Shown: one piece after another, positions 27,302 to 36,037 of the stretch
Layout: every line of letters starts with the position of its first letter
Numbering within the stretch: the stretch's first letter is position 1
NCBI RefSeq assembly: GCF_965196975.1
Contig: NZ_OZ239981.1
Location: forward strand, 2,294,001-2,358,000
DNA: 64,000 nt
Direction of reading: 5' to 3'
DNA from: Endozoicomonas sp965196975
GTDB lineage: Bacteria; Pseudomonadota; Gammaproteobacteria; Pseudomonadales; Endozoicomonadaceae
Translations under genes and position numbers: made by a program
The notes under the pieces: model-generated
Database searches by the model: none
What the model was told of the DNA's origin: nothing
What the model saw: only the letters and a program-made list of their open reading frames with translations

Positions 27302-28417
27302 TAGGACTTTCGCATTGACAGGCAGCTGTAAAAATTGCTAGATCAGCAAAAAATAGCGGATGTCGTCGTGCGTAGAAAGATAACAAGACCTACAACAGCT
27401 GGGTGTGATTTGCCGAAATATACAGGGTTTCTATTGTGTGAGCCGAAATCAGCAACCTGTACTCGCCTTAGTGAGATCGGAGATATGTCACACCACAGCG
27501 TTAACCGTTTTCTACAACGTGAAGACTTTGCTCCCAATGACCTTTTCATGGAAGTAGCCGCAAGGCTGATTCTTGATGGGGGCACGCTATCGGTTGATGA
27601 TACGGTGCTGGATAAGCCGTACAGTAACTACACGGCATTCATCGGCTATCATTACTCGGGCAAGCATCATAAAGCCGTCAAGGGCATTAATCTCATAACG
27701 CTCTATTACACCGATATCAAAGGCTATAGCCTTCCTGTCAATTTCCGTATCTATGACTCTGCGGACGGAAAGTCCAAAAATGATTATTTTCTCGAGATGC
27801 TGAAAGAAGTACTTGTATGGGGCTTACGACCTGCATTTGTTACGGGGGATTCCTGGTATAGCAGTGCCGCAAACCTGAAGACTGTGAAAAACAACGGTCT
27901 GGGTTTTATGTTTGCCGTTAAAAGCAACCGTACTGTTTCTATCCAAAAGGGTGACTACCAACAAGTGCAGAGCCTGGAGATTCCTGAAGAGGGAATAACC
28001 GTTTGGCTACGTAATTTTGGTTCTGTGCGTTTGTACCGGACGCGGCTAAAAAACGAGCTGCGCCATTACGTCGTCTACACACCCCATGCTGGATCAGAGG
28101 TATCACCACAGGTAGGCTTTAATGAACTTCACCTGCACCATTGGGCGATCGAAGAGTATCACCGGGCGCTGAAACAACTCTGCAGTATTGAGCGCTTTCA
28201 GGTGAGAGGAAAGCAGCAGGTCAGGAACCATATTTTTGCCTCTATCTTTGGGTATGCCTGCCTTCAGGCCAAGAAAGTATCTGAATCTCTCAGTAGCATC
28301 TATCGCGTTAAGAATGATGCGCTCAAGGATGCTATTTGGGACTTCATTAAGAGCTTCTCTGATGGTAAAGACTGGCTGAGACCATCTTTTATCAGAGCTG
28401 TCAATGCGTAAGTTCTA
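27302..28417 (+). mobile_element. IS701-like insertion sequence, copy 1 (in comEC)
   Basis: The element is 1116 bases with one transposase gene. The ends are imperfect inverted repeats (TAGGACTTTCGCATTGACAG against TAGAACTTACGCATTGACAG). It is flanked by the 5-bp target duplication TAAGG (27297-27301 and 28418-28422). A second copy of the same length lies in opposite orientation at 44787-45902. A 5-bp duplication fits the ISAba11-like branch of the IS701 group better than the 4-bp classic IS701. Confidence 0.92.
27335..28411 (+). CDS. IS701/ISAba11-like DDE transposase
   Basis: The 358-residue transposase has the catalytic aspartates in VDDTVLDKP (D88 or D89) and TGDSW (D172), and the glutamate in WAIEEYHRALKQ (E273 or E274). 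The DDTVLDKP block is typical of the IS701 branch of the IS4 superfamily. The frame opens at a TTG (27335), close to the left end; the first ATG (MSHHSVNRFL) is 50 codons further on and would remove residues before the catalytic domain. The protein is identical to that of the copy at 44793-45869. The gene appears intact, so the element may be active. Confidence 0.9.
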   Translation: MLDQQKIADVVVRRKITRPTTAGCDLPKYTGFLLCEPKSATCTRLSEIGDMSHHSVNRFLQREDFAPNDLFMEVAARLILDGGTLSVDDTVLDKPYSNYTAFIGYHYSGKHHKAVKGINLITLYYTDIKGYSLPVNFRIYDSADGKSKNDYFLEMLKEVLVWGLRPAFVTGDSWYSSAANLKTVKNNGLGFMFAVKSNRTVSIQKGDYQQVQSLEIPEEGITVWLRNFGSVRLYRTRLKNELRHYVVYTPHAGSEVSPQVGFNELHLHHWAIEEYHRALKQLCSIERFQVRGKQQVRNHIFASIFGYACLQAKKVSESLSSIYRVKNDALKDAIWDFIKSFSDGKDWLRPSFIRAVNA

Positions 28418-28547
28418 TAAGGGAACAACACCAATACCAATCAATGGGATAGCCAGAAGATTCACCAAGGGAGACATTGGTGATACCGGTTGACCATTAA
28501 ACAAAAGCAAAGGTGCCAAAAGTACAAACACCAACCATTGAGGCTTA

Positions 28548-30146
28548 GTAACTATTCAGCACCCAGCAAAGGCGTATTGTTGTAATTTCGAACCGCTTTA
28601 AGAAGCGCCTGAAATATGTTCAACCCCTGCTTTTTAGCAGATGATAAATAGCTTCGGATTCGGGTAAACATGGTACCTCCGTCTTCGCTTCTGAAGCAGC
28701 CTGAGATCTTCTGCTTAAGTTTGGCCATCCTGGCATCACGTTCACTGCCATTGTTATCGAAGGGAATTGAAAAGTCCGACATGAAGCGCAACGTTTCAAC
28801 CTTAAACTCAATAAGCCTTTTGAACAGGTTGTAGGCCTTGGTATTCCTGACCTTCTTACGTCCAAGCACCTGTCGTTGTTTTTCCATATAAGCGGTTTCC
28901 TTCGTGAGAGCCCTTTGAAGGATTTGGTCGTATATCGTCTCAATGCGAAGCTGTATTGCACCAGGCATTTGAGTCAGACCGGCTGCTTTGTATTTCTTGC
29001 AGAAGTGCCAGGAGAGCGTAAGCAATTTCATCAGCCGCAGAGCCAGCTTATTCGCATCCCTATCGACAACTCCCTGAAGCTCTCTCAGATGATGGGCATT
29101 ACAAAGCACATGCACTGCCGCATAGGCAAAGTAGGACTTCCAATGATCGTGAACCAGAATGCCTGCAAAAGTCAGCAGGATGCCCATTGCATCCATTGCT
29201 TCACAACCTCGCCTTTCTGAGAGGTAGTAAAGCGTCCATTGGTCATCTCGCATAATGTGTAACCACCACAGTGAACCGTCAACCCGCATGCCAGTTTCAT
29301 CCGCTCCTGCAACCGGACTTTCTTGTAAAGCATCGCGGATACTCTGCTCAGTAGAGGCCAGGTTCTCATGGGTATAGGCAACAAAATTGGCAACAGAGCC
29401 TGCGCTGACACTCATGCAATAAATAGTATTGAAATACTCAGACACCCGGTGATATGGGATGAAGTGATACTGGTTTAAATGAACAGCCATTGCCTGAGTC
29501 ACTTCTCCGTATTGAGCAGCGGCTTTCACTCCTTGGGGAAACTCAGCGGTGTTCCGTTTACCACAAGGACATACTTTAACGTCTGCCCAGTACGCGGTAA
29601 CTTCAAATTCTCCGGGTCTACCTGGATCAAAAACCTGTCGCTCAATGTATTTGGTGGGTTTAATATCGATAAGCGAAGACTGGCAACAGCAACATTTTTC
29701 AACCTTCAGATGCCTGACATAATCGGGTAAGGCGACACGTCTCAAACAAGAGCCTTGATGACCTTTCTGGCCACCTGGTTTATTGCCTGAAGATGGTCTA
29801 AGGCTTTTGGGGTTCGGTGTTTCCTGTGAGGAGCAGGGGGCTTCTTTGGAAGATGTATCACCTTTATCACTCCCTTTTTTACTGGGCTTTTGATAACCAT
29901 CTGACGATGGTGGCTTACTACTGTTTTGACTGTTTTTATTAACCCTTTCTTCCAGTTCGCTGCAACGTTCCCGTAAAAGCGCATTCTCGGTCCGAAGCTC
30001 TTCATTCTCTTTAAGGAGAGCTTCGGTAAACGGAGTAGCTGGGAAGTCTGGTTCCATACTGGAGATTTGTTAGAAAAATTGAGTATAAGATGATGGTCGA
30101 AAAATCAGAAAATTCCAGATTTATATGAAGGGTGCTGAATAGTTAC
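28548..30146 (-). mobile_element. IS66-family insertion sequence, copy 1 (in comEC)
   Basis: The 1599-base element ends in a perfect 17-bp inverted repeat (GTAACTATTCAGCACCC) and is flanked by the 8-bp duplication GAGGCTTA (28540-28547 and 30147-30154). Eight-base duplications and GTAA ends are the IS66-family rule. It holds only the large transposase gene, with no room for the tnpA and tnpB accessory genes, which fits the ISBst12-type subgroup. Confidence 0.93.
28552..30057 (-). CDS. IS66-family transposase (TnpC only)
   Basis: The 501-residue protein has an N-terminal coiled coil (about 12-45), a disordered serine/lysine/proline-rich link (about 43-95), a zinc-finger region (C122-C125, C163 and C165) and the DDE domain with D253 (GADETG), D304 (HDHWKSY) and E439 (NNGSERDAR). 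The stop codon lies inside the right-hand terminal repeat. It differs from copy 2 by one residue, R29 here against W29 there (codon 29971-29973). The gene is intact. Confidence 0.93.
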   Translation of the reverse strand: MEPDFPATPFTEALLKENEELRTENALLRERCSELEERVNKNSQNSSKPPSSDGYQKPSKKGSDKGDTSSKEAPCSSQETPNPKSLRPSSGNKPGGQKGHQGSCLRRVALPDYVRHLKVEKCCCCQSSLIDIKPTKYIERQVFDPGRPGEFEVTAYWADVKVCPCGKRNTAEFPQGVKAAAQYGEVTQAMAVHLNQYHFIPYHRVSEYFNTIYCMSVSAGSVANFVAYTHENLASTEQSIRDALQESPVAGADETGMRVDGSLWWLHIMRDDQWTLYYLSERRGCEAMDAMGILLTFAGILVHDHWKSYFAYAAVHVLCNAHHLRELQGVVDRDANKLALRLMKLLTLSWHFCKKYKAAGLTQMPGAIQLRIETIYDQILQRALTKETAYMEKQRQVLGRKKVRNTKAYNLFKRLIEFKVETLRFMSDFSIPFDNNGSERDARMAKLKQKISGCFRSEDGGTMFTRIRSYLSSAKKQGLNIFQALLKAVRNYNNTPLLGAE

Positions 30147-31284
30147 GAGGCTTAAATACTTTCACCCGCCAACCAGGTTTCTCCCGTCGACCGACCATAC
30201 CAAAAAGCAATGCCAAAACGGCAATAAAGGAATACCAGAAACCATTACTGGTTATCGCAAGAGGGTCAAAGGCGAGCACCGTTGCTAAAGCAAGCAACCA
30301 AAGCGTTATAGGCGAGGCTCTTATACCCATTAATGGGGACAAAAGTGCTGCAAATGTCATAACAAGGGCTCTCTGCACAGGCACACTGAACCCAGCTAAC
30401 AAGGCATAGCAAAATGCAAACAACACTCCTGTCAATGCTTTTATCATGGGTAGAGGCAGCCTGCGAAGGGGAATAACTCCCAATTTCCCCAGAATGGCAG
30501 CAAGAGAAAGTCCCAACCAGGCCATAAGCCCGATATGAAGACCAGAAATCACCATCAAATGAGTAGTGCCGGTCTGATTAAAGACATTCCATTGTTCAGC
30601 ACTTATTGCTGACTTATCCCCCAGCAAAAGGGCAGTAAAAAGCCCTCTGTTTGCATTCGATACCGTAAACCACAACCACTGTCTCAAGTGTTCTCTAAGT
30701 TGATGAATACAATACCCCCATGGAATGGGCTCGTTAAGTATTGAGCCAGACTTAACGTACCCTGTAGCCTGTATTCCCTGACGTAATATCCAGGCCTCGT
30801 AATCAAAAGCACCTGAACTTGAGAAACCATGAGGCAGGCGTAACCTCACAGTTAAAGCCCAGGGCTCTCCGACCTTCAAATCAGGAGCACCATGCCAGCT
30901 AAGCCTTATCCTCCCTATCTGACCACCCGACTCCAACTGGCTGGCATCAAAATCAAAGCGAGTAACCTTTCCAGTTATCACCGGCAGGCTGGCGACTTCT
31001 CCTTTAATATCAATGTCTTTTCCTTGCACACTGTTATCTAGACGAGTGAATGCATAGTGCGTTGCATACAATGAACTGGTAAGACTACCCACCAGAATAG
31101 GAAGGAGCCACCAGCAAGCCCGGGAACCATTAGCAAAAGAGAGTATCCAAAGTAGTAGGATAAAAAGCGGCAGACTGATTGACAGCAGGACAGACAGATC
31201 AAAAAACAACGAAACAAAACCGCTGGAAAGTGCAAATATCAGTAATCCTGTTGCCGGTTTTATTGTTGGGTGAGTGTTATCCAC

Positions 31285-31600
31285 GTAGTTTTGCCTGCTG
31301 TTTCAGTGCATAATTCACAGGTTTACCTCATTCAAGGTATCGTTTTTCCCTGCCCTGAATGACAATCATTGCATCGTGGCATGACCAAGGTTCAATTTTG
31401 AAAACGGGCATGCTATGGCCGATGAAAAATAGCTAGCATAGATGAATTTCTGTCGGGTAAAACCAACCCTGTCTCCCCTGGAAGGATCCCGTAACGATTT
31501 TCATGCTGAAAAGCTGGCAACCTCTGCAGACCATGAACTAAAGTCATAGCTCAGAGCATGATGAGTTTATGTAACGATAGCTGTAACATAGTGGAAGGAT
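31285..31600. other. Divergent intergenic region between comEC and the DUF2062 gene
   Basis: This region of 316 bases lies between comEC (minus) and the DUF2062 gene (plus), so it should hold both promoters. A good ribosome binding site (GGAAGG) lies just before the plus-strand start at 31601. No strong hairpin or known site was recognised. Confidence 0.5.
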
Positions 31601-32134
31601 ATGGCGAAAAAACTGATTCAAAGGTATTTGCCGGAACCAAAAACCATTAAGGAAAATCGCCATCTGCGGTTTCTGGGTTCTGCATTGTATGATGCAAACC
31701 TATGGCAACTTAATCGCAGATCTGCTGCTGCCGCATTTTTTGTTGGTATTTTCGTCGCGTTTATTCCGATGCCTTTTCAAATGGTTCTGGCTGCATGTCT
31801 GGCCATTGTCTTTCGTTGCAACCTCCCACTTTCTGTAGCACTGGTCTGGATTACGAACCCGCTGACCATGCCTGCCATATTCTATTTTACATACAAAATT
31901 GGCTGTTTTATCCTTCAGACACCGGTAAGTGAAGCTTCCTTTGAACTCACAGTTCAGGGTCTGGGTGCCGGACTTGCCCGTGTCTGGAAGCCTCTTTATT
32001 TAGGGTCGGTGGTCTCTGGCGTTGTGCTCGGTTTCATCAGTTACCTGCTGATTCGGGCGGCCTGGCGCTGGAATGTTGTCATCAACTGGCGCCAGAGGAA
32101 TAAACGTCGCTCTCGACCTGATCCATTCAACTAA
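31601..32134 (+). CDS. DUF2062 membrane protein
   Basis: The 177-residue protein has three to four hydrophobic helices (about 40-65, 69-95, 100-115 and 140-160) and the family pattern RSAAAAFFVGIFVAFIPMPFQM followed by NLPLSVALVWITNPLTMPAIFY. A comEC neighbour of this type is also seen in Pseudomonas. The function of DUF2062 proteins is not known; an inner-membrane location is clear from sequence. The start is supported by GGAAGG 8 bases upstream. The C-terminus is basic. Confidence 0.87.
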   Translation: MAKKLIQRYLPEPKTIKENRHLRFLGSALYDANLWQLNRRSAAAAFFVGIFVAFIPMPFQMVLAACLAIVFRCNLPLSVALVWITNPLTMPAIFYFTYKIGCFILQTPVSEASFELTVQGLGAGLARVWKPLYLGSVVSGVVLGFISYLLIRAAWRWNVVINWRQRNKRRSRPDPFN

Positions 32135-32168
32135 CTGCTATTCAAAATTCTCTAGAGAAAAAAGCCCC

Positions 32169-32474
32169 ATGCAAAGAAGTTTTCAAAAGCGCCAGCCAAA
32201 GCTGGAAGGCCGTGGTCTGCTTGAAGCTGTCAACACTGATGGTCCTCACAGCGACTGGTTGGGGATGCCGGATTACTATATCCACACACTGACAGTAGCC
32301 GGTGATGACTACAAGTACCTCTCAGCCGACAAGCTTCTGGATGTCAATATTGGAGATACTGTTGTCTTCAGGTATCAGGAAGTTGGCAAAACCGAAAAAA
32401 AGGAAAAGCGTATTGATAAACGCTCCCTTGGCCTCTACATTGACCCCAGCCAATACCTTCAGGAAACTCCCTGA
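32169..32474 (+). CDS. Small unrecognised cytoplasmic protein
   Basis: The ATG at 32169 is chosen (MQRSFQKRQPKLEGRGLLEA), giving 101 residues; the frame runs further upstream but that part overlaps the end of the DUF2062 gene. The product is basic at both ends, with no signal peptide or membrane segment and no family I recognise. It follows the DUF2062 gene after 34 bases and ends before a clear terminator, so the two probably form one transcript. Confidence 0.6.
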   Translation: MQRSFQKRQPKLEGRGLLEAVNTDGPHSDWLGMPDYYIHTLTVAGDDYKYLSADKLLDVNIGDTVVFRYQEVGKTEKKEKRIDKRSLGLYIDPSQYLQETP

Positions 32475-32839
32475 GGCACCAACCGATATCAAAATCGCCT
32501 GAAAGAAACGACGTGACGCCGTGATTTTCAGGCGATTTTCACACACCGGAAGCAATAGTTCACAATCCAACAAAATGTAAACTTTTGCTACAATAAGACA
32601 ATCAACTAATGAATAACTCTGATTAGAAATAAACCAATTTGAAACATCTGCAAATCAAAAAGTATTTACCAGCCCAATTAAGAAATAAGCTCCTCTCACC
32701 AGACAACGTTAACATCGCTTTTCACCGAAAAAGAAGACAGGATTTGTCACTCCGCACTTGATGCAATAATGTTATTTTTTAATGTATAAATAGTATTGGA
32801 CGATAAAAGTTAGACAGGAAAAACATCAAAGGACTGAGC
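32475..32839. other. AT-rich intergenic region before the small secreted protein
   Basis: After the terminator at 32491-32539 the region is strongly AT-rich and carries no credible gene. It should contain the promoter of the secreted protein at 32840; TTTTTTAATGTATAAATAGTATTGG near 32770-32800 is a plausible -10 area. No repeat or RNA gene was recognised. Confidence 0.45.
32491..32539 (+). terminator. Terminator after the small protein gene at 32169
   Basis: A 14-bp stem (AAAATCGCCTGAAA with TTTCAGGCGATTTT) closes a loop of about 21 bases, 16 bases after the stop codon. The 3' side of the stem ends in TTTT. Confidence 0.75.
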
Positions 32840-33106
32840 ATGATCATGAGAATAGCCACCACAATGACAATTATTGCAGGCTTAGCTATCAGTGCCGCAT
32901 CAGCCATTGCGGCAGAAGAGCGTGTCACTGGAGGTGATAACGCGTATTACATTGCAGACTCCTCGAAGAATATCTTCAGCTCAACCGATTTTGTCTGGCC
33001 AGAAAGCAAGTTCAAAGGCGGAGATGGCTACGATGGGCCAGAAGAAGAAAGCAGAGCGTTTAAAGTATATGTCATTCATGAAGAGAAAAAAGGTGGTGAC
33101 AAGTAA
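32840..33106 (+). CDS. Small exported protein of unknown function
   Basis: The 88-residue product has a clear signal peptide (MIMRIATTMTIIAGLAISAASAIA with cleavage after about residue 24 or 25, AIA-AEE). The mature 63 residues are hydrophilic, with DNAYYIADSSKNIF and a lysine-rich end. No family was recognised; it is likely periplasmic. It is followed by a strong bidirectional terminator. A second ATG two codons in is an alternative start. Confidence 0.7.
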   Translation: MIMRIATTMTIIAGLAISAASAIAAEERVTGGDNAYYIADSSKNIFSSTDFVWPESKFKGGDGYDGPEEESRAFKVYVIHEEKKGGDK

Positions 33107-33122
33107 TAGTCATCTGAGTAAT

Positions 33123-33152
33123 AAAAAAAGCCCTCTACTGAGGGCTTTTTTT
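33123..33152. terminator. Bidirectional terminator between the small exported protein and lolD
   Basis: Seven A residues, the stem GCCCTC/GAGGGC, a TACT loop and seven T residues make a symmetrical intrinsic terminator usable from both strands. Its last bases overlap the lolD stop codon (33151-33153). Confidence 0.92.
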
Positions 33153-33849
33153 ATACCGCTGGTGCAAGATAGCCGTCTTCAAGACGTAATGCCCGATCCA
33201 TTTGTCGGGCAAAGTCCATATCATGGGTTACCACAATAAAGCTGGTCGTCAGCTTCTTACTAAGAGATTCCATCAGTTCATGAATCTTACCCGCTGTATG
33301 AGGATCCAGATTACCTGTTGGCTCATCCATCAGAACAAGGTCGGGTTTGGCGACCAATGCTCTGGCAATAGCTACCCTCTGTCGTTCACCACCGGAAAGC
33401 TCTGCGGGCTTATGACTGGCTCTTTTTGACAACCCTACCATACCTAACATCTTTTCAGCCCTGACTCTGGCCTGGTGTACGGATACTTCTCTACGAAGTA
33501 GCAGTGGCATCGCCACATTTTCCAGAGCAGTGAACTCTGGCAGCAAATGATGGAACTGGTAAACAAAGCCAAGATGACGATTACGCAGCTCGCCCTGCTG
33601 ATGCTCAGATACATTCATCAACTGATGGCCACAAAGAAGCACTTCACCACTGGAGGGACGATCCAAGCCTGCCAATAGTTGCAGCAGTGTCGTTTTACCG
33701 GAGCCCGATGAGCCAACAATAGCCACTCTTTCTGAAGGCATAACCTGAAGGTTAACTCCTTTCAGTACGTTAAGCTTTTCAGGACCTTCTGAAAATTCTT
33801 TGGTAATTTTCCGGCATTCAAGTACTTTCCGTGTTTCTGAATTATTCAT
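33151..33849 (-). CDS. lolD: Lipoprotein release ABC transporter ATP-binding protein
   Basis: The ATPase of the LolCDE machine, which extracts outer-membrane lipoproteins from the inner membrane. The ATG at 33849 (MNNSETRKVLECRKI) is chosen because it gives 232 residues, the normal length, and overlaps the end of lolC by 8 bases; an ATG 20 codons upstream lies inside lolC. The Walker A (GSSGSGKTT), signature (LSGGERQRVAIARAL) and Walker B (LVLMDEPTGNLD) motifs are intact, and the Q-loop is QFHHLLPEFTALENV, a LolD trait. Confidence 0.95.
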   Translation of the reverse strand: MNNSETRKVLECRKITKEFSEGPEKLNVLKGVNLQVMPSERVAIVGSSGSGKTTLLQLLAGLDRPSSGEVLLCGHQLMNVSEHQQGELRNRHLGFVYQFHHLLPEFTALENVAMPLLLRREVSVHQARVRAEKMLGMVGLSKRASHKPAELSGGERQRVAIARALVAKPDLVLMDEPTGNLDPHTAGKIHELMESLSKKLTTSFIVVTHDMDFARQMDRALRLEDGYLAPAV

Positions 33850-35086
33850 AGCGCAGAGCCTCTGCTGGCTGAGTTCTTGAAGCACGCCATGCCGGATAAA
33901 GGGTCGCAAGGAAACTCATAAGCAAACCGGATACACTGATCACAACGATATCCTGCCACATTAACTCTGAGGGTAGATAACTGATGAAATAAACATCGGG
34001 GCTCAGAAAGTGAACACCAAGCAACGTCTCCAGGGCACTGACAATGTCGGAAACATTCAACGCACCAATAATTCCCAAAAGAACCCCCAGAATTGTGCCA
34101 ATTACACCAATCAAAGACCCCTGCACCATAAAAATGCCCATAATCATTTTTGGGCTGGCACCAAACGTTCTGAGAATAGCGATATCTCCTTGCTTATCTG
34201 TCACCACCATCACTAACGTAGATACGATGTTAAAAGCAGCAACGGCAACAATTAGCGTCAGTAAAAGCCCTACCATCGTCTTTTCCATCTGAATTGCCTG
34301 AAACAGGCGCCCATGGGTTCGAGTCCAATCCTGAACGTAGTAACGTCCGGGCAGAGTAACCGCTACATCCCAGGCCAGTTTAGGTGCAGCAAAAAGATCG
34401 TCCATTTTCAAACGAATACCAGTCACCCCTTCAGGAACTCGTAGAAAACGTGCCAGGTCTTCACGGTGAGCGTAAGCCAGGTTGCCATCCACATCGGCAC
34501 CAACAGAGAAAGTACCAACAACGGTGAAGCGTTTAAGGCGCGGCAAAACACCGGCAAGGTTTACACTGGCTTCAGGCAGAACCATGGTTACCTTATCGCC
34601 AACGGACACCCCCAGATAATTAGCAAGAATTTCACCGAGCAGAATGCCAAACTCTCCAGCTTGAAGGTCTTCCAGCCCCCCTTGCGTCATATGGTCGGAA
34701 ATAATCGAGACTTTTTTCTCATGCTCAGGATCAATGCCGTAAACGAGTGTTCCACGCACCTGGTCACCATTGGTCAACATACCCTGAGCATCAACAAAAG
34801 GCGCAGCCGCTTCGATACCATCTTTCTCCGGAATGGTATTTACCAGTTCCTCCCAGTCATCAATACCACCACCAGCAGCAGTAATCGTCGCATGAGGAAC
34901 CATCCCCAACACCCGTTGTTTGAGCTCCCGGTCAAAGCCATTCATCACCGACAACACAATAATCAGGACAGAAACACCCAGCGTCAGTCCCACCATGGAT
35001 GTCCCAGAGATGAAGGATATAAAGTGATTCCTTCGCTTTGCGCGGGTATAGCGCAAACCTATAAAAAAAGGTAATGGTCTAAACAT
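33842..35086 (-). CDS. lolC: Lipoprotein release transporter permease (LolC/LolE)
   Basis: The 414-residue permease has four membrane helices (about 24-46, 270-292, 318-340 and 377-398) and a large periplasmic domain after the first helix. The start RYTRAKRRNHFISFISGTSMVGLTLGVSVLI and the end YPAWRASRTQPAEALRYE are the LolC/E signature. Only one permease gene is present, so it may be a LolF-type homodimer subunit, or lolE is elsewhere. Which of C or E is closer cannot be settled by eye. Confidence 0.92.
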   Translation of the reverse strand: MFRPLPFFIGLRYTRAKRRNHFISFISGTSMVGLTLGVSVLIIVLSVMNGFDRELKQRVLGMVPHATITAAGGGIDDWEELVNTIPEKDGIEAAAPFVDAQGMLTNGDQVRGTLVYGIDPEHEKKVSIISDHMTQGGLEDLQAGEFGILLGEILANYLGVSVGDKVTMVLPEASVNLAGVLPRLKRFTVVGTFSVGADVDGNLAYAHREDLARFLRVPEGVTGIRLKMDDLFAAPKLAWDVAVTLPGRYYVQDWTRTHGRLFQAIQMEKTMVGLLLTLIVAVAAFNIVSTLVMVVTDKQGDIAILRTFGASPKMIMGIFMVQGSLIGVIGTILGVLLGIIGALNVSDIVSALETLLGVHFLSPDVYFISYLPSELMWQDIVVISVSGLLMSFLATLYPAWRASRTQPAEALRYE

Positions 35087-35409
35087 TTATTCTGCCAGTT
35101 CTGCCCCCCCCCTTGTGCCATCGGCATGTAAGGGGTGGACTTTGCTACTCTTTTCAAAAGAGTCAGTAAGGACAAGATTGTCATTATGCCATAAAGCAGA
35201 ATAAATCCCTTTGAATTTTCCTGCACTTTGCATCTATTTCTACCTACAGCCCAGCATAATGGCAAAATAGTTACCCGAACCATTTCAGTTCAATCCAGTG
35301 TGGGATAGAGTAGGCTAATTTTGAACAATCGTTTATTGATAAAAATACATTCAGCACTAAATACAACGCTGTACCAAGACTCAATAAACAAACAAGGCTG
35401 AGCGCATAA
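35087..35409. other. Divergent promoter region of lolC and the small exported protein gene
   Basis: This stretch of 323 bases has no credible gene. It includes a run of 10 C residues just upstream of lolC (near 35103-35112) that could vary in length. Both neighbouring genes start from its edges. Confidence 0.5.
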
Positions 35410-35766
35410 ATGACCAGAACAAGAACACTGTTAAACTTTTTATCGGCCACCCTGATAGCTTTGAGTATGCCTCTTGCTGCTGAAATTTCAGCCAATAGCC
35501 ATAGACCGGAAACCTTACACTCTAATGGCATTATTAAAGTTCCCGTCGGTAGTCAGTCTCAGCAGATGCGTCAATCTCTGTCTCTGCCGGAGCATGGTCA
35601 GAGCATGGATGAAGTCAGAAAAATGCTGGGTAACGCGAGCCAGACTGAAACTATCGGTGAACCACCAATCACTCGGTGGTATTACCCAGAACAACAACTG
35701 ACGGTATATTTTGAAGGTAAGCGAGTATTAAGATCAGTCATCCAAAACATCGCTGAAAACAGATAA
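35410..35766 (+). CDS. Exported small protein, BamE/SmpA-like fold suspected
   Basis: The 118-residue product has a signal peptide (MTRTRTLLNFLSATLIALSMPLAA, cleavage near residue 24 to 27). The mature part reads GQSMDEVRKMLGNASQTETIG, followed by ITRWYYPEQQLTVYFEGKRV. This run of a short helix, turn and two strands ending in a visible W-Y pair is the style of SmpA/OmlA (BamE-like) domains. No lipobox cysteine is seen, so it is probably soluble in the periplasm. The match is by pattern only. Confidence 0.65.
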   Translation: MTRTRTLLNFLSATLIALSMPLAAEISANSHRPETLHSNGIIKVPVGSQSQQMRQSLSLPEHGQSMDEVRKMLGNASQTETIGEPPITRWYYPEQQLTVYFEGKRVLRSVIQNIAENR

Positions 35767-36037
35767 AATTTTACCCATTATTTTAATAGGCATTTTTCTC
35801 CTAATTTCAGAAAATCAACCTTATAGGACTAATCCAGCACTTGCAAAATGATGCATGATGTATGCGAATATCACTAAAGATCACGATCAGCTAACTGCTC
35901 TTTGATAGCATTATCTGTTTGAGTAACAAATACGGAGTCCATTTCAAACCACACTGTTGAAATAGTTTTCAGACTGTTTTCGTAAAAAAATTACTCATCG
36001 TTAGATCAGAATTTTCAGTACTATTACAATATTCTAT

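Larger units (their letters stand above)
26262..31284 (-). pseudogene. comEC: comEC/rec2 DNA-uptake channel gene, split in three by two insertion sequences
   Basis: Three fragments lie in order on the minus strand: 31284-30147 (N-terminal domain and the competence domain with LLLGDKSA and THLMVISGLHIGLMA), 28539-28418 (a short piece reading KPQWLVFVLLAPLLLF and VNLLAIPLIGIGVVPL) and 27296-26262 (C-terminal metallo-beta-lactamase-like domain with DVGQGLAVLI, HGDQDHSGG and AAHHGS). ComEC is the inner-membrane channel for single-stranded DNA in natural transformation. Removing both elements and one copy of each duplication gives 2295 bases, exactly 765 codons with no break. The C-terminal part can open in the IS701-like end (27386), but a working channel cannot be made. 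Confidence 0.95.
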
